Assembly (NCBI GenBank): GCA_041655755.1
Contig: JBBAEY010000107.1
Span: 1-5,911, forward strand
Direction of reading: 5' to 3'
Origin: JAAYFT01 sp041655755
GTDB lineage: Bacteria > Bacillota > Clostridia > Tissierellales > Tissierellaceae
Length of the DNA stretch: 5,911 bases
The translations under genes were made by a program, and so were the position numbers. This document shows positions 1 through 5,375 of the stretch, one piece after another. Within the stretch, counting starts at the first letter, position 1. Every line of letters starts with the position of its first letter. The notes under the pieces are model-generated. The model was not told the origin of the DNA, made no database searches, and worked only from the letters and a program-made list of their open reading frames with translations.

Positions 1-533
1 AAACCGAATTTGAAGCTTCCTATTTGGAAAATATATTATTTAGCATTGAAAATTCTACTGAAATAGAGGAATTGGAAGAAATAAAGGAAGAATTGGTTAA
101 GGAAAACTATATAAAAGCCAACTTAAGGAAAAAAAGAAGGGAAACTACTTCTAAACCCCTCCACTATATTTCAACAGATGGATTTCATATTTATGTGGGG
201 AAAAACAACAAACAAAACGACTTCCTAACCCTCCGATTTGCTAAAAAAAATGATATATGGCTCCATGTTCAAAATTTGCCTGGAAGCCATGTAATCATCA
301 GAAGCAAGGATGCATCTCTATCGGATACATGTCTGGCAGAGGCCGCTAATTTAGCTGCATTTTATAGTAAGGCTAAGTCTTCTAAACACGTTTCTGTCGA
401 TTATACAGAAAAAAAGAATGTTAAAAAACCGAAGAATGCAAAATTAGGTATGGTAACCTATGAAAATTATAAGACCATAAACATAAATCCATCAAGGGAA
501 GATATTGATAAAATGCAGAGGGTAGAAGATTAA
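1..533 (+). CDS. rqcH: RqcH / NFACT family protein (FbpA-like), 3' part
   Basis: Partial gene: the frame is open to the left edge (first full codon at 3) and ends with TAA at 531-533, leaving about 176 C-terminal residues of a family usually near 570. Family members bind 60S-like ribosomal subunits carrying stalled peptidyl-tRNA and recruit tRNA-Ala to add C-terminal alanine tails; older annotations say fibronectin-binding protein. The first ~45 visible residues are a charged Glu/Lys-rich stretch, consistent with the end of the coiled-coil middle region. The NFACT-R (DUF814) domain follows, with the recognisable GFHIYVGKNNKQND, DIWLH and GSHVII motifs, and ends in a basic tail (KKNVKKPKNAK). 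The N-terminal NFACT-N domain with its Asp-Arg motif lies outside the window, so activity cannot be judged. A TTG at 24 could be mistaken for a start, but family homology continues upstream of it. The gene converges on pyrR with only 3 bp between the two stops. The family call is firm; RqcH function is inferred from the family. Confidence 0.93.
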   Translation, partial: TEFEASYLENILFSIENSTEIEELEEIKEELVKENYIKANLRKKRRETTSKPLHYISTDGFHIYVGKNNKQNDFLTLRFAKKNDIWLHVQNLPGSHVIIRSKDASLSDTCLAEAANLAAFYSKAKSSKHVSVDYTEKKNVKKPKNAKLGMVTYENYKTININPSREDIDKMQRVED

Positions 534-546
534 CTTCTACCCTCTG
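516..546. terminator. Perfect 13-bp hairpin at the convergent rqcH/pyrR ends
   Basis: The arms cagagggtagaag (516-528) and cttctaccctctg (534-546) are exact reverse complements around a 5-nt loop. On the minus strand the stem is followed by a short T-rich run (cattttatc), so it could terminate the lspA-rluD-pyrR transcript. On the plus strand no good U-tract follows, so rqcH termination there would be weaker or would rely on the hairpin blocking 3' decay. The rqcH stop lies in the loop and the pyrR stop lies in the right arm, so the hairpin is built from coding sequence of both genes. The structure is seen directly; its terminator role is inferred. Confidence 0.7.
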
Positions 547-1076
547 TAGTCTGTAATAGCCACTTGATCAATACCATCTACTTCCTTCAAACTAACTCTT
601 ACATTTTCTGTTTTTGATGTAGGCACATTCTTTCCCACATAATCAGGCCTGATTGGAAGCTCCCTGTGCCCTCTGTCCACTAGAACTGCCAATTGAACCC
701 TAGAGGGTCTACCCTTCTCAACCAAGGCGTCTAGGGCAGCCCTGACAGTCCTACCAGTATAGATAACATCATCAACTAGTATAATTATCTTGTCATTTAT
801 ACTAATCCTAAAACTGTCATTGATAATGGGTTTTTCACTAATCTCTGTTAGGTCATCTCGATATAAGGAAATATCTAAAGAAAGTACAGGTATTTTCTCT
901 CCCTCCATCTCCTCAATTTTCCTTGCAATTCTTTCTGACAGTGGGCATCCTCTTGTTTTGATACCTACTAGAACAAGCTCCCTAATGCCTTTATTTCTTT
1001 CAATTATTTCATTTGCTACCCTAGTAATAGATCTTTGAATTGCCTTCTCGTCTAATATAACAGCCTTAACATTCAT
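537..1076 (-). CDS. pyrR: PyrR, pyrimidine operon regulator / uracil phosphoribosyltransferase
   Basis: 179-residue cytoplasmic protein matching PyrR along its full length. In Bacillus, PyrR binds pyr mRNA when UMP is high and promotes attenuation; it also has uracil phosphoribosyltransferase activity (uracil + PRPP to UMP). Visible landmarks are the start MNVKAVILDEK, GIKTRG near residue 40, the DISLYRDDL loop near 68-76, the PRPP-binding signature ILVDDVIYTGRT (about 99-110), and LVDRGHRELPIR followed by GKNVPTSK (about 132-155). An ATG 21 bp upstream (1097) would add seven residues and overlap rluD. I chose the ATG at 1076 because it aligns with the Bacillus N terminus and has GGAGGA upstream, while 1097 has no such site. 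It lies 7 bp after rluD and is probably the last gene of the lspA-rluD-pyrR unit. No pyr biosynthetic gene or PyrR-binding leader is visible, so its RNA targets must lie elsewhere. Confidence 0.96.
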   Translation of the reverse strand: MNVKAVILDEKAIQRSITRVANEIIERNKGIRELVLVGIKTRGCPLSERIARKIEEMEGEKIPVLSLDISLYRDDLTEISEKPIINDSFRISINDKIIILVDDVIYTGRTVRAALDALVEKGRPSRVQLAVLVDRGHRELPIRPDYVGKNVPTSKTENVRVSLKEVDGIDQVAITDYRG

Positions 1077-1083
1077 ATCAGCT

Positions 1084-2001
1084 TTATTTCCTCCCATTTT
1101 GAATATTATCTATGATCTTTTTAAAATAGTCTGGTAAATCAAGCTCAAACTCCATATAGTTTTTACTTGTGGGGTGTAGAAAACCTAGTTTATAGGCATG
1201 AAGCATCTGCTTGTTTATTTTGAATTCATTTTTTTGCCTTGAATATACAGGTTCGCCAACGATAGGATGATTAATATAGGCCATATGTACTCTGATTTGG
1301 TGGGTCCTACCTGTCTCTAAACTAACTTCAAGGAGGGTGTAATCCTCATACCTTTCTAAAACCTTAAAAGCCGTAGTCGCCTCCCTGCTATTTTTGTAGC
1401 TAACAGCCATTTTTTTTCTGTCTATGGGATGTCTTCCAATGGGCAAATCTATAAGACCTTCATCTTTTTTCACCCTACCGTGAACCAATGCAATATAGAC
1501 TCTACTTATCTCCCTATTCTTTAATTGCTCTGATAGTTCCCTGTGTACCCTATCCTTTTTAGCTACAATCAATAATCCAGAGGTATCCTTATCCAGCCTA
1601 TGCACTATACCTGGCCTAATTATCCCATTTATAGAGGACAGCTTGTCTACATGGAATAAGAGAGCATTGACTAGGGTTCCCGTATAATTGCCCGGTGCAG
1701 GATGGACTACCATACCCTGTGGTTTGTTTACTATAAGCAAATCATCATCTTCGTAAACAATATCTAAGGCTATATCCTCCGCTGCTATCTGCAGTGGCTT
1801 AGCCCTCGGCAATTGAACAAATATATGATCCCCCTCTTCCACCAAGTAACTTGGCTTAGGGGTTTTTTTATTTACAAAGACCATTTTTTCTTTAATCAAT
1901 TTTTGAATATAAGACCGTGATAGCTCATCAAGCTCCTTGGATAAAAAAACGTCCAGTCTATCACCTTCATCTTCCCCCACATATAAGTCAAAAGTATTCA
2001 T
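1084..2001 (-). CDS. rluD: Ribosomal large subunit pseudouridine synthase, RluA/RluD family (YlyB-type)
   Basis: 305-residue protein, the usual length for RluD-type enzymes, which convert specific uridines in 23S rRNA to pseudouridine. The N-terminal S4 RNA-binding domain spans about residues 14-62 (RLDVFLSKEL, then SRSYIQKLIKE). The catalytic domain follows, with VNKPQGMVVHP at 91-101 and the signature HRLDKDTSG at 134-142, in which D137 should be the catalytic aspartate. RLDKDTSG is followed by LLIVAKKD, and the later LETGRTHQIRVHM motif spans 228-240. The ATG at 2001 has AGGAGG (2007-2012) 5 nt upstream; that site overlaps the lspA stop codon, so the two genes are probably translationally coupled. 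The lspA-rluD-pyrR order matches B. subtilis lspA-ylyB-pyrR. The exact target uridines cannot be read from sequence, so RluD rather than RluC/RluA specificity is inferred from S4 domain, length and context. Confidence 0.94.
   Translation of the reverse strand: MNTFDLYVGEDEGDRLDVFLSKELDELSRSYIQKLIKEKMVFVNKKTPKPSYLVEEGDHIFVQLPRAKPLQIAAEDIALDIVYEDDDLLIVNKPQGMVVHPAPGNYTGTLVNALLFHVDKLSSINGIIRPGIVHRLDKDTSGLLIVAKKDRVHRELSEQLKNREISRVYIALVHGRVKKDEGLIDLPIGRHPIDRKKMAVSYKNSREATTAFKVLERYEDYTLLEVSLETGRTHQIRVHMAYINHPIVGEPVYSRQKNEFKINKQMLHAYKLGFLHPTSKNYMEFELDLPDYFKKIIDNIQNGRK
1089..1094 (-). promoter_or_regulatory. Ribosome-binding site that decides the pyrR start
   Basis: GGAGGA, read on the minus strand inside the last codons of rluD, ends 12 nt before the ATG at 1076. 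This is longer than the usual 5-9 nt but is the only Shine-Dalgarno-like sequence near either candidate start. The alternative ATG at 1097 overlaps the region just upstream of this motif and has only AT-rich DNA in front of it. Its position suggests translation coupled to rluD. Confidence 0.55.
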
Positions 2002-2010
2002 TTGTTCCTC

Positions 2011-2466
2011 CTAAACCTCATAGCTATCGAATAATACCAGGGCCATAATAGCTATTGTACCCACAACTATAAATATATCTGCAACATTGAATACAGGATA
2101 TTCATAGATGTTAAATAACCTAAAACTAAAAAAATCTACAACATAGCCATGTCTTATCCTATCGATAAAATTCCCTATGGCTCCCCCCAATAACATTGCA
2201 ATTGATATTCTCATAAGCCTATTCATATTATAATAATTTTTCATCAAAAATAAAAGAATGGCTACGATGACAGTGAAAGTAATGACGATAAATATCCACT
2301 TCTTATTTTGTAATATTCCAAAAGCAGCACCAAAGTTTTCAACATATACTAGCCTAAAGAAATCGGGGATAATAATATAGGGCTTAATCCCTTTTAATGT
2401 ATTTACTGCCCAATTTTTTGTAAGCTGATCCAACACTATAATAATGACAGATAGAATAAATATCAA
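2011..2466 (-). CDS. lspA: Lipoprotein signal peptidase (signal peptidase II)
   Basis: 151-residue integral membrane aspartyl protease that cleaves the signal peptide of prolipoproteins after diacylglyceryl transfer to the lipobox cysteine. Four hydrophobic segments are visible, at about 2-17, 57-75, 87-103 and 127-147. Family motifs are intact: DQLTK (13-17), VENFGAAFG (42-50), LGGAIGNFIDR (93-103), HGYVVDF (106-112) and FNVAD (126-130). By alignment with E. coli LspA the catalytic pair is D111 and D130. The start is TTG at 2466: no ATG occurs in frame before an upstream stop, the protein would otherwise lose its first membrane helix, and a strong purine-rich site (AGGGGG, 7-nt spacing) precedes it. 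It is probably first in a lspA-rluD-pyrR unit driven by the candidate promoter at 2499-2527. Confidence 0.97.
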   Translation of the reverse strand: MIFILSVIIIVLDQLTKNWAVNTLKGIKPYIIIPDFFRLVYVENFGAAFGILQNKKWIFIVITFTVIVAILLFLMKNYYNMNRLMRISIAMLLGGAIGNFIDRIRHGYVVDFFSFRLFNIYEYPVFNVADIFIVVGTIAIMALVLFDSYEV

Positions 2467-2473
2467 AGTCCTT

Positions 2474-2479
2474 CCCCCT
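2474..2479 (-). promoter_or_regulatory. Ribosome-binding site supporting the TTG start of lspA
   Basis: AGGGGG on the minus strand lies 7 nt before TTG at 2466, followed by a second purine patch (AAGGA). No ATG or GTG is available in frame between the upstream stop near 2515 and the first membrane helix, so this site fixes an unusual TTG start. Confidence 0.7.
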
Positions 2480-2498
2480 AAAGCAAAATATACAATAT

Positions 2499-2527
2499 AT
2501 TCTATATTATTGTCCTAAGAATATCAA
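2499..2527 (-). promoter_or_regulatory. Candidate sigma-A promoter for lspA-rluD-pyrR
   Basis: On the minus strand TTGATA (2527-2522, 5 of 6 to TTGACA) is separated by exactly 17 bp from TAGAAT (2504-2499, 5 of 6 to TATAAT). Transcription would begin near 2492, leaving a leader of about 26 nt before the lspA TTG at 2466. The surrounding DNA is very AT-rich, so chance matches are easy, but spacing, position and the 84-bp gap after the zinc-finger gene all fit. Confidence 0.5.
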
Positions 2528-2550
2528 TACAAATAAGGACATATAATTGG

Positions 2551-3123
2551 TTAATCTAAATCTTCCTCATCCATTACATTTAAATTATCGCCTGTATGGA
2601 ATGAGGGGTCACTGTGAACATGGTTAAACTGTGCAAGTTTTTGATAGGCATCCTCCCTATCAAAGATTAGCATATCCTCCCTGCTATCGCTAAAAGAGGA
2701 CCCCCGTCCTTCTTTTACAGATATAAATTGTCGATTGTCCATATCCTTATCTATCAGCGAGTCTTTCTTGTCTGTACAATCAATACAAGTCTTTACATAG
2801 GGTATTGCTTCCAACCTATTTTCATCTATTTCCCTTCCACATTCCCGGCAAATACCATATGAGCCACTATTGATATCATTTATTGAATCTTCAATTTCAG
2901 TAAGTACTGATTTCATCCTATTTTTAAAACCATTATCTTGCTCCATCATAAATAGTTCAGTTCCAATATCTGCAGGGTGATTATCATAGTTGGAAAGTTC
3001 ACTATAGTACACATCCATAGAAGGAAATTCCTTCATATTTTCCATTCCATTTAAAGTTTTTAACAGATTATACTTTTCCTTTATCAGTCTTTTTCTAAAT
3101 GAGTCTAGTTTGTTATTATTCAT
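2551..3123 (-). CDS. TraR/DksA-type zinc-finger protein, YteA family
   Basis: 190-residue cytoplasmic protein of the DksA/TraR superfamily, YteA-type. DksA proteins enter the RNA polymerase secondary channel and modulate initiation; the job of YteA members is not settled. The N terminus is a charged helical segment (about 1-35), followed by the YteA signature ELSNYDNHPADIGTEL at 42-57 and a second helix at about 58-86. A C4 zinc finger follows, with C92-x2-C95 and C113-x2-C116 (GICRECG and TCIDC). An acidic tail ends in MDEEDLD. All four cysteines are present, unlike B. subtilis YteA as I recall it, where the finger is degenerate. ATG at 3123 has AGGAGG with 5-nt spacing. It sits just before lspA, matching the position of ylyA in B. 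subtilis, so it may be the functional counterpart of YlyA. Gaps on both sides (95 and 84 bp) suggest its own transcription. Family call is solid, role is not. Confidence 0.88.
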   Translation of the reverse strand: MNNNKLDSFRKRLIKEKYNLLKTLNGMENMKEFPSMDVYYSELSNYDNHPADIGTELFMMEQDNGFKNRMKSVLTEIEDSINDINSGSYGICRECGREIDENRLEAIPYVKTCIDCTDKKDSLIDKDMDNRQFISVKEGRGSSFSDSREDMLIFDREDAYQKLAQFNHVHSDPSFHTGDNLNVMDEEDLD

Positions 3124-3194
3124 ATCTTCCTCCTGGTTTCCTATAATTTAAATCTCGAATATAATATAACCAAGAAAACTATAAACATTCTTTC

Positions 3195-3224
3195 CCTTAA
3201 ATAAAACTAGACAGAAATTTAAGG
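3195..3224. repeat. 8-bp inverted repeat over the DAHP synthase stop codon
   Basis: ccttaaat (3195-3202) and atttaagg (3217-3224) are perfect reverse complements around a 14-nt loop, and the right arm contains the TAA stop (3219-3221, minus strand). There is no U-tract after the stem on the minus strand, and the stem is mostly A/T, so it is a poor intrinsic terminator. It could be a 3' stability hairpin, a protein site, or chance in AT-rich DNA. Confidence 0.3.
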
Positions 3225-3983
3225 TTTTGAATCACCTATTATATGGAGCAAATTCTCAAACTCTATAAAATCTAATGATTGGAATCCGTCTGACAAGGCC
3301 TTTTCGGGCCTGGGATGTATTTCCACCATTATCCCATCTGCTCCCAATACCTTGGCTGCCTTGGATGCTGGTAATATGAGTTCCTTTCTGCCCGTTCCGT
3401 GTGATGGGTCAACGAACACTGGATATTCAGTTAAATCTTTAAGTATGGAAACGCTCATTAGGTCCAGGGTATTTCTAGTATAATCTTCAAAGGTTCTTAT
3501 TCCCCTTTCGCAGAGTATGATATCTTCATTGCCGGCTCTTCTAATATATTCCGCTGCCATTATCCACTCGTTAATTGTAGCACTCATACCTCTTTTAAGC
3601 ATGATTGGTTTCTTAGTCCTTCCAATCTCTTTTAAAAGGGAGAAATTCTGCATATTCCTAGAGCCTATTTGAAATATATCTACATAAGCGCAGGCCTTTT
3701 CTATATCCCTTATATCCATTATCTCTGAAATTATCTTGAGGTCATATTTCCTTCCAGTTTCATATAGGAGCCTCAATCCCTCTAGACCCAGTCCCTGAAA
3801 GGAGTCTGGCTTTGTTCTGGGTTTATATGCCCCACCCCTTAAGATTTTTACACCTAATTTGTTTAAAAAACTTCCTATTTCATCTATTTGTTGGTAGTTT
3901 TCAACAGCACAGGGCCCAGCAATAATAGTAAAGTTACCATCTCCTATAAAAAGCTTTTCTCCTAATTTTATCTTTCTAGACAT
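3219..3983 (-). CDS. aroF: 3-deoxy-7-phosphoheptulonate (DAHP) synthase, type I-beta, minimal form
   Basis: 254-residue cytoplasmic enzyme that should condense phosphoenolpyruvate with erythrose 4-phosphate to give DAHP, opening the shikimate pathway. It is a single catalytic barrel with GPCAVE, ILRGGAYKPRT, SFQGLG, QIGSRNMQN, LKRGMSAT, CERGIRTFE, DPSHGTGR and MVEIHPRPEKALSDG in order. The metal ligands known in the Thermotoga maritima enzyme (Cys102, His272, Glu298, Asp309) map with one constant offset to C25, H195, E221 and D232, so the active site looks intact. The N-terminal ferredoxin-like domain (Thermotoga) or chorismate mutase domain (Bacillus AroA) is absent, which predicts no built-in feedback control, as in the short Pyrococcus enzyme. 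KDO8P synthase is the main alternative, but the RGGAYKPRT and GPCAVE forms favour DAHP synthase. The start is ATG at 3983, 5 nt after GGAGG; the in-frame TTG at 3995 overlaps that site. It lies 46 bp after divIVA with no other aromatic-pathway gene nearby. The symbol is by family usage only (aroF/aroG/aroA naming varies). Confidence 0.92.
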   Translation of the reverse strand: MSRKIKLGEKLFIGDGNFTIIAGPCAVENYQQIDEIGSFLNKLGVKILRGGAYKPRTKPDSFQGLGLEGLRLLYETGRKYDLKIISEIMDIRDIEKACAYVDIFQIGSRNMQNFSLLKEIGRTKKPIMLKRGMSATINEWIMAAEYIRRAGNEDIILCERGIRTFEDYTRNTLDLMSVSILKDLTEYPVFVDPSHGTGRKELILPASKAAKVLGADGIMVEIHPRPEKALSDGFQSLDFIEFENLLHIIGDSKP

Positions 3984-3988
3984 ATTTT

Positions 3989-3993
3989 CCTCC
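3989..3993 (-). promoter_or_regulatory. Ribosome-binding site that decides the DAHP synthase start
   Basis: GGAGG on the minus strand, 5 nt before ATG at 3983. An in-frame TTG at 3995 begins directly at this motif and would read the site itself as codons, so translation from 3983 is preferred. Confidence 0.75.
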
Positions 3994-4016
3994 AAAATAA
4001 AATAATACTTGCCAAG

Positions 4017-4039
4017 AAAAAAGAGGCTGCTATGCCCCT
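4017..4039 (-). terminator. Candidate intrinsic terminator over the divIVA stop codon
   Basis: Minus-strand RNA gives AGGGGC (4039-4034), loop AUAGCA, then GCCUCU (4027-4022): a 6-bp stem with four G-C pairs, one A-U and one G-U wobble. A run of U follows directly (4022-4017), then CUUGG. The UAG stop of divIVA lies across the loop and the arm boundary. The stem is short, so termination may be partial, allowing read-through into the DAHP synthase gene 46 bp after divIVA. No convincing separate promoter is seen in that gap. Confidence 0.5.
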
Positions 4040-4563
4040 AAATGATCCATCTTGTCTAATCCCTCATCTTTTACAATATCTTCTTTACTATTTTCATTGG
4101 GTTTTATGCTGTTCTCAAAGTTCTTATGAAAGTCTTCTAAAGAGATAAGCTGAGCCTTTAGAAAGGATTCATACCTAGTCTTGAACATAAAGATTTCATT
4201 TTCTAGCTTATCGTATTCTTCCCTAATGCCTCTTACTTCGTCTAGGGCATTGCTAATTCTATTTTTAGCACTTATTTCCGCATCCTCAATAATCAATTCT
4301 GCCTTTTTTCTGGCCGAACTAGTTACCTCATCTGCTGTGCTCTGGGCAACTACCAAGGTACTCTTCAAAGTCTCTTCTAAATTATTATACTGTCGGATTT
4401 GATCAGTTAGGATTCCAATTTTATCTTTTAGTTCGATATTTTCCTTGTATAATTTCTCATAGTCCTCATTGATTGAATCTAGATAGGAATCTACCTCTTG
4501 AGTTTTATAGCCCCACAATGTCTTTTTAAATTCCTTGTTTTGTATATCTAATGGTGTAATCAT
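4030..4563 (-). CDS. divIVA: DivIVA, cell pole and septum marker protein
   Basis: 177-residue cytoplasmic protein that self-assembles at negatively curved membrane (new septa and poles) and recruits partners such as Min proteins or chromosome-anchoring and sporulation factors. The conserved N-terminal lipid-binding domain begins ITPLDIQNKEFKK and continues WGYKTQEVDSYLDSINEDYE (about 2-36). A long heptad-like coiled coil follows at about 35-68 and again at 75-150, with an Ala/Glu/Lys-rich stretch, and the end is a polar acidic tail. Aligned to B. subtilis, the membrane-contact tip residues F17 and R18 correspond to L16 and W17, an uncommon pair for this loop. ATG at 4563 has GGAG with 8-nt spacing and lies 14 bp after ylmH. 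It appears to be the last gene of the sepF-ylmG-ylmH-divIVA unit, followed by a candidate terminator. Partners in this organism cannot be read from the window. Confidence 0.95.
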   Translation of the reverse strand: MITPLDIQNKEFKKTLWGYKTQEVDSYLDSINEDYEKLYKENIELKDKIGILTDQIRQYNNLEETLKSTLVVAQSTADEVTSSARKKAELIIEDAEISAKNRISNALDEVRGIREEYDKLENEIFMFKTRYESFLKAQLISLEDFHKNFENSIKPNENSKEDIVKDEGLDKMDHLGA

Positions 4564-4577
4564 TCATTTCACTCCAT

Positions 4578-5375
4578 TTAAATTATTATCCTGATATTAG
4601 CCCTAATCTTACCTTTTTTACTAATTCCATCTACAGAGTAAAATACTGACCTACCAAGGCCCTTTACCGAAATAGTATCCCCGACAGTTACTTCTCTAGA
4701 TGGCTTATTTACTGGTTCCCAATTCACCTTTACCCTATCAGATTTAATTATATCGATGCTTTCATTCCTGGACAGATTATAGGCTGCACCCAAGTAAATA
4801 TCTAATCTATAGGAGGAAAGTGTCTTTTTAATCTCAGAAAATGACATTTCCTTTGTATCTAAAGAATCTAAAGAAATTTCTCTTACACTTACCTTTTTGT
4901 CGGCAATCCTTTCAAGATTCATTAGAATATAATTAGATATTTCCCCCTTGACTACTATATCCACATAGTCCTCATAAACTAAAATATCCCCTATTCTATC
5001 CCTTTTTATTCCTAGTCCTAGGATAGAACCTAGGCAATCTCTATGATTTAAATTTTGTATATCTCCACTTATTCTAAGGGCAGATATGTATTCTCGGATA
5101 TTGAAATCCTTATGGTAATTGGGGTAAATGAGGATAATCTGCCTTTCACTATCTGGTCCCTGACCTTGTTCGGAATAAGATATATCCTTGAATCTATTTA
5201 GTATTGATTTTGCCAAAACTCTTTCATAGGGATCCAGGAAATCTGTCGATTCAAGGAGATGTCTAGTCAGGACAACTTCAATTTTGTCAATCAATCTCCT
5301 CATCAAAAATACCTTTTCCTTGTTTTTTATATGAGAGGTATAAAAATCTCTATCTAACACCATCTTCTTATCCAC
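4578..5375 (-). CDS. ylmH: YlmH, S4-domain RNA-binding protein (RqcP2-like)
   Basis: 265-residue cytoplasmic RNA-binding protein, close to the family's usual ~257. YlmH binds the large ribosomal subunit and in B. subtilis has been reported to support C-terminal tailing with RqcH. The N-terminal two-thirds (about 20-165) form the YlmH-specific region, with the family motif HRDCLGSILGLGIKRDRIGD at 111-130. The C-terminal S4 domain spans about 188-245, starting SSYRLDIYLGAAYNLSR and including DRVKVNWEPV and VTVGDTISVKGLGR. The start is uncertain. GTG at 5375 overlaps the last base of the ylmG TAG (1-bp overlap, suggesting coupling) but has no clear binding site; ATG at 5363, four codons later, is an alternative with weak AAGAAG in front. 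A 9-bp tandem duplication in the linker encodes SLDSLD. It is flanked by ylmG and divIVA as in B. subtilis. Confidence 0.92.
   Translation of the reverse strand: MDKKMVLDRDFYTSHIKNKEKVFLMRRLIDKIEVVLTRHLLESTDFLDPYERVLAKSILNRFKDISYSEQGQGPDSERQIILIYPNYHKDFNIREYISALRISGDIQNLNHRDCLGSILGLGIKRDRIGDILVYEDYVDIVVKGEISNYILMNLERIADKKVSVREISLDSLDTKEMSFSEIKKTLSSYRLDIYLGAAYNLSRNESIDIIKSDRVKVNWEPVNKPSREVTVGDTISVKGLGRSVFYSVDGISKKGKIRANIRIII
4857..4874. repeat. 9-bp tandem duplication inside ylmH
   Basis: atctaaaga occurs twice in direct succession. On the coding (minus) strand it gives Ser-Leu-Asp twice in the linker just before the S4 domain, with no frame change. It looks like a slippage product and could vary in copy number between strains. 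Confidence 0.6.

Noticed and set aside
790..1038. Plus-strand open frame opposite pyrR
   Set aside because: It lies entirely antisense to a clearly recognisable pyrR, has no family resemblance and no convincing ribosome-binding site.
2512..2540. gtcct/aggac inverted repeat after the zinc-finger gene, considered as a terminator
   Set aside because: Only 5 bp with a 19-nt loop and no U-tract on the minus strand; it overlaps the candidate lspA promoter.
3124..3218. Promoter for the YteA-family gene in the 95-bp gap
   Set aside because: Several TATATT/TATTAT hexamers occur but none has a -35 box at a proper distance; in DNA this AT-rich they are not evidence.
3219..3983. KDO8P synthase identity for the aldolase-type enzyme
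   Set aside because: GPCAVE, RGGAYKPRT and the constant offset of metal ligands fit type I-beta DAHP synthase, and the setting is Gram-positive, without lipopolysaccharide genes.
3984..4029. Possible T-box or other riboswitch leader before the DAHP synthase
   Set aside because: The gap is only 46 bp, too short for a T-box or tryptophan/tyrosine-responsive leader, and no conserved element is visible.
4181..4402. Plus-strand open frame opposite divIVA
   Set aside because: Antisense to a conserved coiled-coil gene; its serine/leucine-rich product is what the reverse of such codons gives.
5011..5034. Two CCTAGG palindromes that can form a 6-bp hairpin inside ylmH
   Set aside because: They fall on Leu-Gly codons of the conserved HRDCLGSILGLG motif, so protein sequence explains them better than a regulatory site.
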